Numbered from the stretch's first letter, positions 24,589-32,979 are shown. The stretch is DNA of 64,000 nucleotides from an uncultured Clostridia bacterium (GCA_947625025.1 CANQMQ010000006.1:1-64000); one strand, 5' to 3'. Notes: a model not told the origin generated them from the letters alone. Translations and numbers: made by a program.

Positions 24589-25683
24589 TTAAGGCGCCTT
24601 GGGCAGAGGGTCGTCCTCGAAGAGCTCCATGAAAGCACGGGCGGCGTAGGGCAAATCCTTCTCCTTGACCACGGCCATGCCGATGGAGCGGGAAGGCAGC
24701 TCGGGCTGGACGTTGAGCTCGAAGAGGAGCCCCTGTGAAAGGCGGGTGAGGACGTATTCGCGGGGAATACACCCGATGCCCATGCCATGCGTCGTGAGCT
24801 GTTTCATGAAATCCCAACTATCGATGTTGACGGCGGGCTCAAACCGTATCCCGAGCGAACGGCAGAAACTATCGAAGGACCTGCGGGCGACGGTATCCTC
24901 GCGCATGAGCACGAGGGGATAGGCCTGAAGATCCCAAATGTTGAGCTCCGCATCCTTGAGGTGTTCGAATGCCTTGCCCGCCACGAAGATATCATGCAGT
25001 ATCATGACGTGGTTGTTGAGCTGTAAGTCGTCGTCCTCGTCCCCCGTCGGCATATTGAGGAAGCCGACGTCGCAGCGGTCCTCCTTGAGGGCTTCGATGA
25101 TCTTGGTGGAGACATCCGAAATGAGCTGAATGTTGACCTGCGGGTACCTGTTACGGTACTCCACGATCTTGCTCGAGAGGACGTATTGGAAGATGGAGGC
25201 AGAAGCCCCGATGCGGAGGGTGCCCGTAGCCCCCTCTCTGCGATCCTTCAGCTTCTTCTCTGCACCCTTGAGGAGCTTAATGGCGCGTTCGACATCCTTA
25301 TAAATGACGGCGCCGCCCTGCTTCGTGAGCTGCATGCCCCTGCGGACACGGGTGAAGAGGGGCGTCCCGAGCTGTGTTTCGAGCTGTTTGATGGATTGCG
25401 AGATGGCGGGCTGAGAGCAGTAGAGCTCTTCCGCGGCCCTTGTGAGGCTCCCCGTCCGTGCAACCTCGTAAAAAACCCGATATAGATCGAAATTGAGTAT
25501 CCTCTTCCTTGCATTGCCATCCGGGTCCGCTTTTACGGCGGCTTCGTTTTCCGAAGCCTCTTCGGCAACGGTTTCGTTTTCAGGAATTTCGCTTGCAACG
25601 GTTTCGCTTTCCGTCTCTTCGCTTAGAGCGGTTTCGTTTACAGGAGTTTCGCTTGCTACGACTTTGTTTTCTACATCTTCCAT
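24589..25683 (-). CDS. LysR-family regulator with an acidic N-terminal extension
   Basis: 364 residues, about 60 more than a normal LysR protein. The extra part is at the N-terminus: an acidic, Glu/Thr/Ser-rich tail with imperfect repeats of the form VASExPxNET before the helix-turn-helix starting near residue 62 (NFDLYRVFYEVARTGSLTRA, then CSQPAISQSIKQLETQLG). The effector domain follows, with RIGASASIFQYVLSSKI as its start. The ATG at 25683 is three bases after the mnmE stop, with AGGGA upstream inside mnmE. It is probably co-transcribed with mnmE. Its targets are unknown; a T-N11-A palindrome lies at the operon start. Confidence 0.88.
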   Translation of the reverse strand: MEDVENKVVASETPVNETALSEETESETVASEIPENETVAEEASENEAAVKADPDGNARKRILNFDLYRVFYEVARTGSLTRAAEELYCSQPAISQSIKQLETQLGTPLFTRVRRGMQLTKQGGAVIYKDVERAIKLLKGAEKKLKDRREGATGTLRIGASASIFQYVLSSKIVEYRNRYPQVNIQLISDVSTKIIEALKEDRCDVGFLNMPTGDEDDDLQLNNHVMILHDIFVAGKAFEHLKDAELNIWDLQAYPLVLMREDTVARRSFDSFCRSLGIRFEPAVNIDSWDFMKQLTTHGMGIGCIPREYVLTRLSQGLLFELNVQPELPSRSIGMAVVKEKDLPYAARAFMELFEDDPLPKAP

Positions 25684-25685
25684 AC

Positions 25686-26960
25686 TTATTTCCCTACACA
25701 AAATTTATCAAAGATTTCATGGATGACGGCCTCGGCCGTGCTCTCCCCCGAAAATTCCCCGAGGGCGGTGAAGGCCCTTTGGAGGTCCTCGGCGTACAAT
25801 TCGGGGGCGAGGCCCCCCTCTGCGGCTTTTAAGGCGGCCCCGACGGCCTCTTTGGCCTCTTCTGCCGCGCGGTAGTGCCGCTCTTCGAGGAGGAATACGC
25901 CCCTCTCCCGCCCGAAACCCCGCTCATAGAGGAGGCCTTTGAGGGCATCGAGCCCCTCTCCCGTCAGGGCGGAGACGAGGACATCGCACCCCTCCCTTCT
26001 AATAAGATCGCACTTGGCGCCCACCGTAATCACGGGGACTCCCTCGGGGAATACAGGCGCGTCGTCCTCCTTTAAGTGGAGAATGACGTCGGCGGAGGAG
26101 ATTGCAAGCTCTGCTCGGCGGATGCCCTCCTTCTCTATGGGGTCGCCCCCCTCCCGAAGCCCCGCCGTATCGGTGAGGCGGAAGAGGACGCCCTCTATCT
26201 CGATGTTCCCCTCCACGGTATCGCGGGTGGTGCCCGCGATGCTCGATACGATGGCCCGATCGTAGCCCACGAGGGCATTGAAGAGCGAGCTCTTGCCCGC
26301 ATTGGGGTTGCCGCAGATGGCGACGTTTACGCCGTCCCTTATCTTTCTGCCCGCCTTGTATTGAGCAAGCAAATCGCAAAGTGAGCGCTCTATCTCAGAC
26401 ATGGTACCCGCAATTTGCATGCGAGACTCCGTATTCAAGTCCTCTTCGGGGTAATCGAGATCGGCATCGACGCTCGCAAGGCAGGCGCGGATCTTCTGTT
26501 GCAGCCGCCTTCCCTCCTCGGTGAGCTTCTCCCCGTAGAGGAGATACCCCGCCCGCACCTGCGCCTCTGATTCGGCGTTGATCATCTCCGCCATACCCTC
26601 TGCCGCGGAGAGGGAGAGCTTGCCGTTTAAGAATGCCCTCTTGGTGAATTCCCCCCGCTCGGCGAGGCGGGCACCAAGTTCGAGGGTGCGCCGCAAGACG
26701 CCGCGGGCAATTTCCCTGCCGCCGTGCGTATGGAATTCCACCACATCCTCCCCCGTAAACGAATGCGGGGCGCGGAAGTAGACGCACATACCAAAGTCTT
26801 TGAAGGCGCCGCAGTCGATCTCCCCCGCGTAGAGCATATTGGGTACAAATTCCTTGCGGCGGACCATCTTCCTTGCGATGTCGAGCGAACCCGCACCGCT
26901 CATGCGGACGACGGCAATGCCGCCCCGCCCTTCCGCCGTCGCGATTGCAGAGATTATCAT
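25686..26960 (-). CDS. mnmE: tRNA modification GTPase MnmE
   Basis: 424 residues from the ATG at 26960. With MnmG it makes the cmnm5 modification of wobble U34. The N-terminal folate-binding domain starts IISAIATAEGRGGIAVVRMSG. The helical domain holds a G domain with G1 GNPNAGKSSLFN, G2/K-loop SIAGTTRDT, G3 DTAG, and a C-terminal FCVGK that carries the catalytic Cys. The G4 motif reads AKCD instead of the usual NKxD. The frame continues upstream to an ATG at 26984, but the SD-like AAGGAAGG and homology favour 26960. Confidence 0.94.
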   Translation of the reverse strand: MIISAIATAEGRGGIAVVRMSGAGSLDIARKMVRRKEFVPNMLYAGEIDCGAFKDFGMCVYFRAPHSFTGEDVVEFHTHGGREIARGVLRRTLELGARLAERGEFTKRAFLNGKLSLSAAEGMAEMINAESEAQVRAGYLLYGEKLTEEGRRLQQKIRACLASVDADLDYPEEDLNTESRMQIAGTMSEIERSLCDLLAQYKAGRKIRDGVNVAICGNPNAGKSSLFNALVGYDRAIVSSIAGTTRDTVEGNIEIEGVLFRLTDTAGLREGGDPIEKEGIRRAELAISSADVILHLKEDDAPVFPEGVPVITVGAKCDLIRREGCDVLVSALTGEGLDALKGLLYERGFGRERGVFLLEERHYRAAEEAKEAVGAALKAAEGGLAPELYAEDLQRAFTALGEFSGESTAEAVIHEIFDKFCVGK

Positions 26961-26997
26961 CCGCGCAGGGCCTTCCTTTTCCATTCGGGATACGAAC

Positions 26998-27014
26998 TAT
27001 AACGATACGTTATA
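26998..27014. promoter_or_regulatory. 17-bp palindrome with a T-N11-A core at the mnmE-LysR operon start
   Basis: TATAACG-ATA-CGTTATA is a perfect inverted repeat of two 7-base arms. Its inner 13 bases fit the LysR T-N11-A box. It overlaps the predicted transcription start (near 27012), a place where a bound regulator would block initiation. Confidence 0.6.
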
Positions 27015-27018
27015 CCTC

Positions 27019-27047
27019 ATTATAGCACACCGCGGGGGTGGTTGTAA
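27019..27047 (-). promoter_or_regulatory. Promoter of the mnmE-LysR operon
   Basis: On the minus strand TTACAA (27042-27047), 17 bases, TATAAT (27019-27024). Start near 27012. The gap 27048-27176 holds no gene; it contains a direct repeat of about 22 bases (ATGGCTACGAAAAA then GGCACCGC) at about 27107 and 27168. Confidence 0.75.
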
Positions 27048-27176
27048 ACAACTTTCTTGCGGTGAATTCCATTTTATTATGAAAAAATTCGTGAAAATTC
27101 GTAAAAATGGCTACGAAAAAGGCACCGCGTGGCCCCCTCATCCCGAACCCCCGCAGGGGGTGAGAGGATGGCTACG

Positions 27177-27208
27177 AAAAAAGGCACCGCACATTGCTGC
27201 ACGGTGCC
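27177..27208 (-). terminator. Terminator of the ecf-truA operon
   Basis: A stem GGCACCG/CGGTGCC (27183-27189 with 27202-27208) followed on the minus strand by TTTTTT (27177-27182). It lies 10 bases after the last gene of the operon. Confidence 0.75.
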
Positions 27209-27217
27209 ATAAATTCA

Positions 27218-28117
27218 TCAGAAATCCGAGAACGGGCTATCGTTCGAGGGCGGGGGCGGAGGGGTCTGCCCGCCGTTTTCATTCGAATTTTGCCCGCCGC
27301 CTCCCCCGAAATCGGAGAAGGGATCCTCGGGCGGCGTCTGCGGAGGCGGTGGATTGGGGGTGCCGTACATGCTCTGCGGCGGGTACTGCTGCTGTTGGCG
27401 GCGGGCGTACTCCTCCATCTTGCGGCGCATGTAGGCCTCGTAGTCGATGGGCGTATTGTTGCGGACTGCGAATACGGTGGCTGCACGGAAGGGGAAGATG
27501 GTCGAGAACACGGTGAGGAGCATGGGGCCGCGCACGTAGTACTTCTTGAAGAGCGCCGTAAATAGCACGAAGAAGAACACGATGAGCACGATATCGAGAA
27601 TGAGGGAGAGAATTTGCACCCAGAGCTGGCTATCGATCGCCCAGCCGAACCCCTGTTCCCGCGCCAAGGGCTGATTGACTTCGATGGAGGAATACAGAAG
27701 TTCCCCGTTCTCCGAAGTGGCGGGGACCTCGTGCAGGAAGGGCATGAGGAGCACGTTGGTGACGAGGCTGAACCCCGCCACGAGCGAATATAAGATCTCC
27801 GCGATCATGGCATACAGCCCCGTGCGCTTCATCTTCTGCCCGAAGAAGTTGGCCTCCCCCGCAAGTTTGCCCGTATACCATGTGTTGACAAAGGGAATGA
27901 AGCCCAAATACCCATCGGTGCGTCCCGCCTTCTTCGCCATGCGCATGAGCCCGTATCCATAGAAGAACGTGCAGACGGCAAAGAGGAACAGGCCGATCCC
28001 GAGGGAGACGAAGAACCTCGTATACACGATTTGTGCGGCATCTTCAAAGGTGTCACTGTTGATGGGGAGCATGTCGAGAATTCCTTGAAGTGCACTATAC
28101 CATTCGAAAAATTCCAT
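27218..28117 (-). CDS. Hypothetical membrane protein with a Pro/Gly-rich tail
   Basis: 299 residues. I do not recognise a family. About four membrane segments are seen (about 33-55, 100-125, 165-190 and 200-215). The C-terminal 70 residues are cytoplasmic-type and low complexity: Gln/Tyr/Pro-rich with two copies of a PFSDF motif, one at the very end. The segment GYLGFIPFVNTWYTGKLAGE resembles the start of small DUF-type tetra-spanning proteins. The SD GGAGG lies inside the end of truA and the two genes are adjacent (TGA then ATG). Confidence 0.75.
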   Translation of the reverse strand: MEFFEWYSALQGILDMLPINSDTFEDAAQIVYTRFFVSLGIGLFLFAVCTFFYGYGLMRMAKKAGRTDGYLGFIPFVNTWYTGKLAGEANFFGQKMKRTGLYAMIAEILYSLVAGFSLVTNVLLMPFLHEVPATSENGELLYSSIEVNQPLAREQGFGWAIDSQLWVQILSLILDIVLIVFFFVLFTALFKKYYVRGPMLLTVFSTIFPFRAATVFAVRNNTPIDYEAYMRRKMEEYARRQQQQYPPQSMYGTPNPPPPQTPPEDPFSDFGGGGGQNSNENGGQTPPPPPSNDSPFSDF

Positions 28118-28888
28118 TCAAACCTCCTCGGGCGGAAAGAGTTCCGCCCCATAATCGACGCTTACAAGCATCAGGCCGCGCGCGGGCATCGTCTTTGCGA
28201 GGAGAGTCCTCCCTCCCCCGTTCAGGGCCCGCACGATAGCATCCGTGCTCTTTCCGCACCCCACGGCGAAGATCTCCCCCGCGAGGATGCGTACCATATT
28301 ATATAGAAAGCCGTTTCCCGTCACCGAAATGGTGTAGAGTTGCCCCTCGGGAAGAGGCTCACTGCCGATTTGAATGCCGTATACCGTGCGCACGCTCGTC
28401 TTTGCGGAAGAGCCCGCAGAGCAGAAGGCGGCAAAATCATGCTCCCCCTCGAGGAGGGAGGCGGCCTCCTCCATGCGGGAGAGGTCGGGCTTTACGGCAA
28501 GCCGCGCCGCGTAGCGGGCAAGGAGCGGGAGCTCGGTCTCCGCATAGTAGGCGGTGTAGCGATACGTCTTTTTCTTGGCGCCGCGGGTGCAATCGAAGCC
28601 CTCAGGGGCCACTGCACTCTTTAAGACTTTACAGTCGGGCGGGAGCAGACAGTTGAGGCAGGCGGAAAGTTTATGGGCGGGAACAGAAGTTTCGGCGTCG
28701 AGCTGGCAGACCTGCCCGCGGGCGTGGACGCCCGCATCCGTCCGCCCGCTTGCGGTGACGCGGGTAAACGTTCCGAAGGCTTCCGTTGCCGCCTTCTCGA
28801 GGACGCTCTGCACCGTCCGCTCCTCCCTCTGCCGCTGATAGCCGCAAAAGTGGGTGCCGTCGTATTGCACGAGCAGGACGTATCTCAT
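28118..28888 (-). CDS. truA: tRNA pseudouridine(38-40) synthase
   Basis: 256 residues from the ATG at 28888. The catalytic Asp is in GRTDAGVHARGQ; the N-terminus RYVLLVQYDGTHFCGYQRQ and the C-terminal LYNMVRILAGEIFAVG are typical TruA. It modifies U38-U40 in the anticodon arm. The start overlaps the ecfT stop by four bases (ATGA). ecfA1-ecfA2-ecfT-truA is the usual Bacillota order. Confidence 0.95.
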   Translation of the reverse strand: MRYVLLVQYDGTHFCGYQRQREERTVQSVLEKAATEAFGTFTRVTASGRTDAGVHARGQVCQLDAETSVPAHKLSACLNCLLPPDCKVLKSAVAPEGFDCTRGAKKKTYRYTAYYAETELPLLARYAARLAVKPDLSRMEEAASLLEGEHDFAAFCSAGSSAKTSVRTVYGIQIGSEPLPEGQLYTISVTGNGFLYNMVRILAGEIFAVGCGKSTDAIVRALNGGGRTLLAKTMPARGLMLVSVDYGAELFPPEEV

Positions 28889-29697
28889 ACCACCCCCGTA
28901 AGGTAGACGCGAAGGAGCACGACGCCCGTTACCATGGCGGCTCCCAATAAAAATCCAATCGCGTCCCGCCAACCAAAGGTGAGTTTTTTGTATTTGGTAC
29001 GGTTCTTGCTGCCCATGTAGCAACGGGCATCCATCGCTTCCCCGAGTTCGTCTGCCCTGCGGAAGGCGGAGAGCAGGAGCGGAATGAGGATGGGGACGAC
29101 GGCGCGGATCTTCTTGATGAGGCCCCCCGTCTCGAAATCGGCGCCCCTCGCCTTCTGCGCATTCATGATGCGCCCCGTCTCATCCGATAGAATGGGGATG
29201 AAGCGGAGGGCGATGCTCATGATGAGGGCGAGTTCGTGGACGGGAAAGCGGATCCACTTGAGGGGGGTGAGCAAACTTTCGATGCCATCCGTGAGGGAGA
29301 CGGGCGTCGTCGTATACGTCAAAAGCGAAGAGCAGACGACGAGGAGCACCAATCGTATCACGAAGAATACCGAAAAGAGGATGCCCTCTTTGGAGATGCA
29401 AAGAATGCCGTATTGCCAATACACGGTCTCCCCCGTGTGGAAGAGCACGTTGAGCACTGCCGTAAACAGCACCAGAAAGAGGACGCCGCGGATGGCACGG
29501 AGCACTTTGAGGACGGGTACCCGCGAAAACGCCACCGCCAAGATGAGGACAAAGGCGCAGACCGCGAGGCCGTAGAAGTTGGTTGCCACGAAGATGGCGA
29601 CGATGTAGGCAATCAGAAAGAGGAGCTTCAGCCGCGGATCCAACTTGTGGACAAAGGATTCAACGGGGTAATACTGCCCGAAGGCGACATCCTTCAT
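28885..29697 (-). CDS. ecfT: ECF transporter transmembrane protein EcfT
   Basis: 270 residues with about six membrane segments. The start YYPVESFVHKLDPRLKLLF is characteristic. The coupling helices carry KARGAD and DARCYMG near residues 195-240, the second with Cys in place of the usual Gly of the ARG motif. EcfT couples the two ATPases to separate substrate-binding S components (vitamins or metals), none of which is in this window. It overlaps ecfA2 by four bases. Confidence 0.95.
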   Translation of the reverse strand: MKDVAFGQYYPVESFVHKLDPRLKLLFLIAYIVAIFVATNFYGLAVCAFVLILAVAFSRVPVLKVLRAIRGVLFLVLFTAVLNVLFHTGETVYWQYGILCISKEGILFSVFFVIRLVLLVVCSSLLTYTTTPVSLTDGIESLLTPLKWIRFPVHELALIMSIALRFIPILSDETGRIMNAQKARGADFETGGLIKKIRAVVPILIPLLLSAFRRADELGEAMDARCYMGSKNRTKYKKLTFGWRDAIGFLLGAAMVTGVVLLRVYLTGVV

Positions 29698-30617
29698 GCG
29701 CCGCCTCCCTTGAGGGCAAGCACCTTTTGAATGAAGTCCTCCGTCGTAAAGTCACAGTCTACCGTAATTCCCCGCTCCTTTAGGGCGAGCACGAGCTTTG
29801 CGGTGAGCGGAATATCCAATCCGAGTGCGGTGAGCTCTTCCCCCTTTTGAAAGAGTTCCTTGGGCGGGAGGTCGTAGACAACTTTCCCCTCCGCAAAGAC
29901 GGCACAGCGGGTGCAGTTCTCGCTGATCTCATCCATATCGTGGGAGACAATGACGACCGTCTTGCACCACTCCCTGTGGAGGGTGTGCAGAAGCTCCATG
30001 ATCTCCCGCTTGCCCAAAGGGTCGAGGCCCGCAGCGGGTTCATCGAGGACGAGAATTTCAGGTTTGGTTACAATGACCCCCGCGATCGCAGCCCGCCGCT
30101 TCTGGCCTCCCGAGAGGTCGAAGGGGGATTTTTCGGCAACCTCACCGTAATCGAGGCCTACGATTTGGAGAGCATCTCTTACCGCCCGCCCGATCTCCTC
30201 CTCGGAGGGCTTCTCGCCCTTTTCGGCAAAGTTCTTGAGCCCGAAGGCGACATCCTCCTTCACCGTCTCCGCGAAGAGCTGATACTCGGGGTACTGAAAC
30301 ACCATGCCAACCTTCTTTCTGAGGGCACGGAAGTTGGTATCCCGCTTGGTGAGGTCGAATTCGCCTACGTTAAGGACGGTTTCGGGGGGCACGGGCTGCC
30401 CTTTCTTGGGCTTCTTTTTGCGCTTTTTGAGGGAGGAAGGCACCCGTATGAGCCCGTTGAGGTGCTGCACGAAGGTGGATTTCCCGCTTCCCGTATGCCC
30501 CAAAATTCCGTAAAACTCCCCCTCTTCTATGGTGAGGGAGACATCGTCGAGGGCGCGCACCGCAAACGGGGAGCCCTCGTTATAAGTATAGGAAAGGTGC
30601 TCGGCTACGATACGCAT
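29694..30617 (-). CDS. ecfA2: ECF transporter ATPase EcfA2 with a basic insert
   Basis: 307 residues, about 20 longer than usual. Walker A GHTGSGKST (about 40-48), Q-loop, signature SPFDLSGGQKRRAAIAG and Walker B EILVLDEPAAGLD are all present. Between Walker A and the Q-loop, near residues 58-75, it carries a Lys-rich insert (SSLKKRKKKPKKGQPVP). It pairs with EcfA1 to drive EcfT. It overlaps ecfA1 by 13 bases. Confidence 0.94.
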   Translation of the reverse strand: MRIVAEHLSYTYNEGSPFAVRALDDVSLTIEEGEFYGILGHTGSGKSTFVQHLNGLIRVPSSLKKRKKKPKKGQPVPPETVLNVGEFDLTKRDTNFRALRKKVGMVFQYPEYQLFAETVKEDVAFGLKNFAEKGEKPSEEEIGRAVRDALQIVGLDYGEVAEKSPFDLSGGQKRRAAIAGVIVTKPEILVLDEPAAGLDPLGKREIMELLHTLHREWCKTVVIVSHDMDEISENCTRCAVFAEGKVVYDLPPKELFQKGEELTALGLDIPLTAKLVLALKERGITVDCDFTTEDFIQKVLALKGGGA

Positions 30618-31429
30618 CTTGCGATCTCCTCCGCAAGAATTTGCGTATCGAGGGTGCCACCCACGGACATGCCCCCCTCGTTTAACCTCTGCTCGATGTA
30701 GCGGATGCGCGGGAGCACGAGGTTGTAGGTGATGAGATCCTCGCTTCTTGAAAAGATCTCTTGGGGGGTGCCCTGCATCACGATCTCGCCGCGGTTCATC
30801 ACGACGGCGCGGTCTGCCATAAGCGCTTCTTCCATGAAGTGGGTGATGAGGACGACGGTGAGCCCCTCCTCTTCCTTCAACCGCTTCACGACTTCCATAA
30901 TTTCACGGCGGCCGCGGGGATCGAGCATGGCGGTGGATTCATCCAAGATGATTACCCCGGGCTTTAAGGCGAGGACGCCCGCGATCGCGATGCGCTGCTT
31001 CTGCCCTCCCGAGAGGCGGGCAATGGTGGCGTGGCGGTATTCCTCCATGCCCACTGCCTTGAGCGCAAACTCGATGCGCTTCCCGATTTCTTCACGGGGG
31101 GTGCCCACATTTTCGGCTCCGAAGGCGACGTCGTCCTCCACGATGGAGGCGACCGTCTGGTTATCGGGGTTCTGAAAGACGACCCCCACCTTCTTTCTCA
31201 CTTCATAGAGATTCTTACCCTCGGCGGGAATGCCGAAGGCGGATACCTTGCCGCCGTCGGGGGTGAGGATACCGTTTGCAAGGCGCGCAAGGGTGGATTT
31301 CCCGCTCCCGTTATGCCCCAATACGGCGACGAACTCCCCTTCCTCGACCGTGAAATTGAGATTTTTGATACGAAATGCGCTGTCCTCTCCGTAGGAAAAG
31401 TCTACGCTTTCGAACGCAATCGCCTGCAT
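30605..31429 (-). CDS. ecfA1: ECF transporter ATPase EcfA1
   Basis: 274 residues from the ATG at 31429 (a GTG two codons earlier at 31435 is an alternative). Walker A GHNGSGKST, Q-loop VVFQNPDNQTVASIVEDDVAFG, signature IARLSGGQKQRIAIAG and Walker B VIILDESTAMLD. First gene of the ecfA1-ecfA2-ecfT-truA operon, with its own promoter at 31463-31491. Confidence 0.95.
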   Translation of the reverse strand: MQAIAFESVDFSYGEDSAFRIKNLNFTVEEGEFVAVLGHNGSGKSTLARLANGILTPDGGKVSAFGIPAEGKNLYEVRKKVGVVFQNPDNQTVASIVEDDVAFGAENVGTPREEIGKRIEFALKAVGMEEYRHATIARLSGGQKQRIAIAGVLALKPGVIILDESTAMLDPRGRREIMEVVKRLKEEEGLTVVLITHFMEEALMADRAVVMNRGEIVMQGTPQEIFSRSEDLITYNLVLPRIRYIEQRLNEGGMSVGGTLDTQILAEEIARCVS

Positions 31430-31462
31430 ATGCACCCTATTCTCTCAGTAGTAACTTTATCA

Positions 31463-31491
31463 TTATAGCAGAACACCGCGCTTTTTACAAT
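31463..31491 (-). promoter_or_regulatory. Promoter of the ecf operon
   Basis: On the minus strand TTGTAA (31486-31491), 17 bases, TATAAT (31463-31468). Start near 31456. The -35 lies in the middle of the palindrome at 31475-31504. Confidence 0.75.
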
Positions 31492-31504
31492 AAAAACGCG
31501 GTGA
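31475..31504. promoter_or_regulatory. Palindrome over the -35 of the ecf promoter
   Basis: CACCGCG and TTTTTA on the left pair with TAAAAA and CGCGGTG on the right; 13 pairs around CAA with one bulged C. It overlaps the ecf -35 box and lies about 35 bases after the end of the gene at 31540, so it could be an operator, a terminator for that gene, or both. Confidence 0.5.
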
Positions 31505-31539
31505 AATTCTAAAAAATTCACAAAGATTTTTGTTTCCCG

Positions 31540-32874
31540 TTACGTTTTTTTGGTTTTTTTGCGTACATGTATCGCGAAAACCGCAATCAGGGCGGCGATC
31601 CCGCCCACGAGCCTTACCCCGAGCGGCACGAGGAGAATGAGCCAGAGGAGCCCGATCCCATCATCGTTCTCCCCGCTTCCCCCGATGGAGAAGGTGAGCT
31701 CCCCGAGCGGAAGCCCTTCCCTCGCATAAATGTACCCCGTCTCCCCCTTTTCGAGGGGCAGGGAGCAATCGGAAAGCTCGTAGGGCGTATCCACCGTGAT
31801 CGTGAGGGTGCCGAAGTCCGCCCATGCGCTTGCGGGAGAGAGAAGATAGGTGTAATCGTAGCCCGAGCGCCATTTATCGGGGTACAGGGGTGCGGTTACG
31901 GCATTTTTTACGGTGCCGCCCGCGGGGATGGAGAGGGTATACACGAACCACCTCTGCATGGAGAAGGGTGTGAGGGCGGTGAGGCGGTCGAGGGTGCCGC
32001 CCATATAGGAGAGGTAAGCGGAGGCGGCGTTGAAGAAATCCACCTTCCCGATCTCGGGCGGCCTTATTTCTTCGAGCGCATCCTGAAGCTCCATCGAATT
32101 GCCCCACCCCATGTCCGCGGTAAGGGGCAAAATTTGCCGTTCTTGCTCCCTGCCGCTCTCCATATACTCCGCTTTTTCCACCTTCGGGAGCTCCCCGTAG
32201 GCGGTAAACGAGACGGATCCCCTGCCGTATTCATAGAGATTGAGCCGCTCGTAGCCATCCACGAACTCGGAATAGCCGTCGCCGCAGGCGGTTTGGGTGC
32301 GCAGGGGGTTGTAGGAGAGGGTGAGAAGCACGATGCAGTCCTTAGGAATGCCCGTCACGGTGTATTGGGTCACGGCAAGGTCGGGGGTGAAGAAACCCTC
32401 CTGCCGCATGCTATCCTGCACGTTGGAGACGTCGTAATCCCCATACGGCTCCCAGGTGTAGCGGACGTTGCGCTCGATGGGGGCGCCGTCCACCGTGACA
32501 GAAAAGCGGGAAGTATCGTCGAGCTCGGCGGAGAGGTATGCGGGGCGGGCGCCGAACGGGAAGGCGAGCCGCACCTCCACAGCTTCTGTTGTGGGGTTGT
32601 GGAAGGTGTACTCCGCCGTCACCTTGCCTCCGTATTCTGCAAGCTGCTCCGCGGTATCGTACCACCCCGAAGGGAGGTTGGGAATTTCAAGGTGCAAATG
32701 CTCCTCCGTCACCGTAATCGGGCAGTTTTCGGTGAGCATGGGCCCCGAGCTCTCCGCACCCTGCCAATAGGAGGGCGCCGAATTGGCGGAAGCCTGCACG
32801 AAGGGCGCCCCCACGGGCGCCAAAAGGATCATGCCGAATACGGCGAGAACGATTGCCGAAGCCACTCTTTTCAT
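31540..32874 (-). CDS. Hypothetical secreted, membrane-anchored protein
   Basis: 444 residues. I do not recognise a family. A signal peptide (about 1-31, cut after QASA) is followed by an extracellular beta-rich region of about 370 residues with few Cys, and then a C-terminal membrane segment (about 408-435) and a Lys-rich tail (HVRKKTKKT). The topology is therefore type I, facing outside. The segment FHNPTTEAVEVRLAFPFGARP suggests an Ig-like fold. It is monocistronic with a strong promoter and SD GGGGAGG. Confidence 0.75.
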   Translation of the reverse strand: MKRVASAIVLAVFGMILLAPVGAPFVQASANSAPSYWQGAESSGPMLTENCPITVTEEHLHLEIPNLPSGWYDTAEQLAEYGGKVTAEYTFHNPTTEAVEVRLAFPFGARPAYLSAELDDTSRFSVTVDGAPIERNVRYTWEPYGDYDVSNVQDSMRQEGFFTPDLAVTQYTVTGIPKDCIVLLTLSYNPLRTQTACGDGYSEFVDGYERLNLYEYGRGSVSFTAYGELPKVEKAEYMESGREQERQILPLTADMGWGNSMELQDALEEIRPPEIGKVDFFNAASAYLSYMGGTLDRLTALTPFSMQRWFVYTLSIPAGGTVKNAVTAPLYPDKWRSGYDYTYLLSPASAWADFGTLTITVDTPYELSDCSLPLEKGETGYIYAREGLPLGELTFSIGGSGENDDGIGLLWLILLVPLGVRLVGGIAALIAVFAIHVRKKTKKT

Positions 32875-32892
32875 GCGTTTCTCCTCCCCTCT

Positions 32893-32920
32893 ATTTTAAC
32901 GGATCCCGCCGATTTGTCAA
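32893..32920 (-). promoter_or_regulatory. Promoter of the secreted-protein gene
   Basis: On the minus strand TTGACA (32915-32920), 16 bases, TAAAAT (32893-32898). Start near 32886, 12 bases before the ATG at 32874. Confidence 0.8.
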
Positions 32921-32979
32921 GCGGTTTTTGAAAGCCGAAGCCCTCCCTTTTTAAGGCTTCTATGATTACAACGGTTTTG

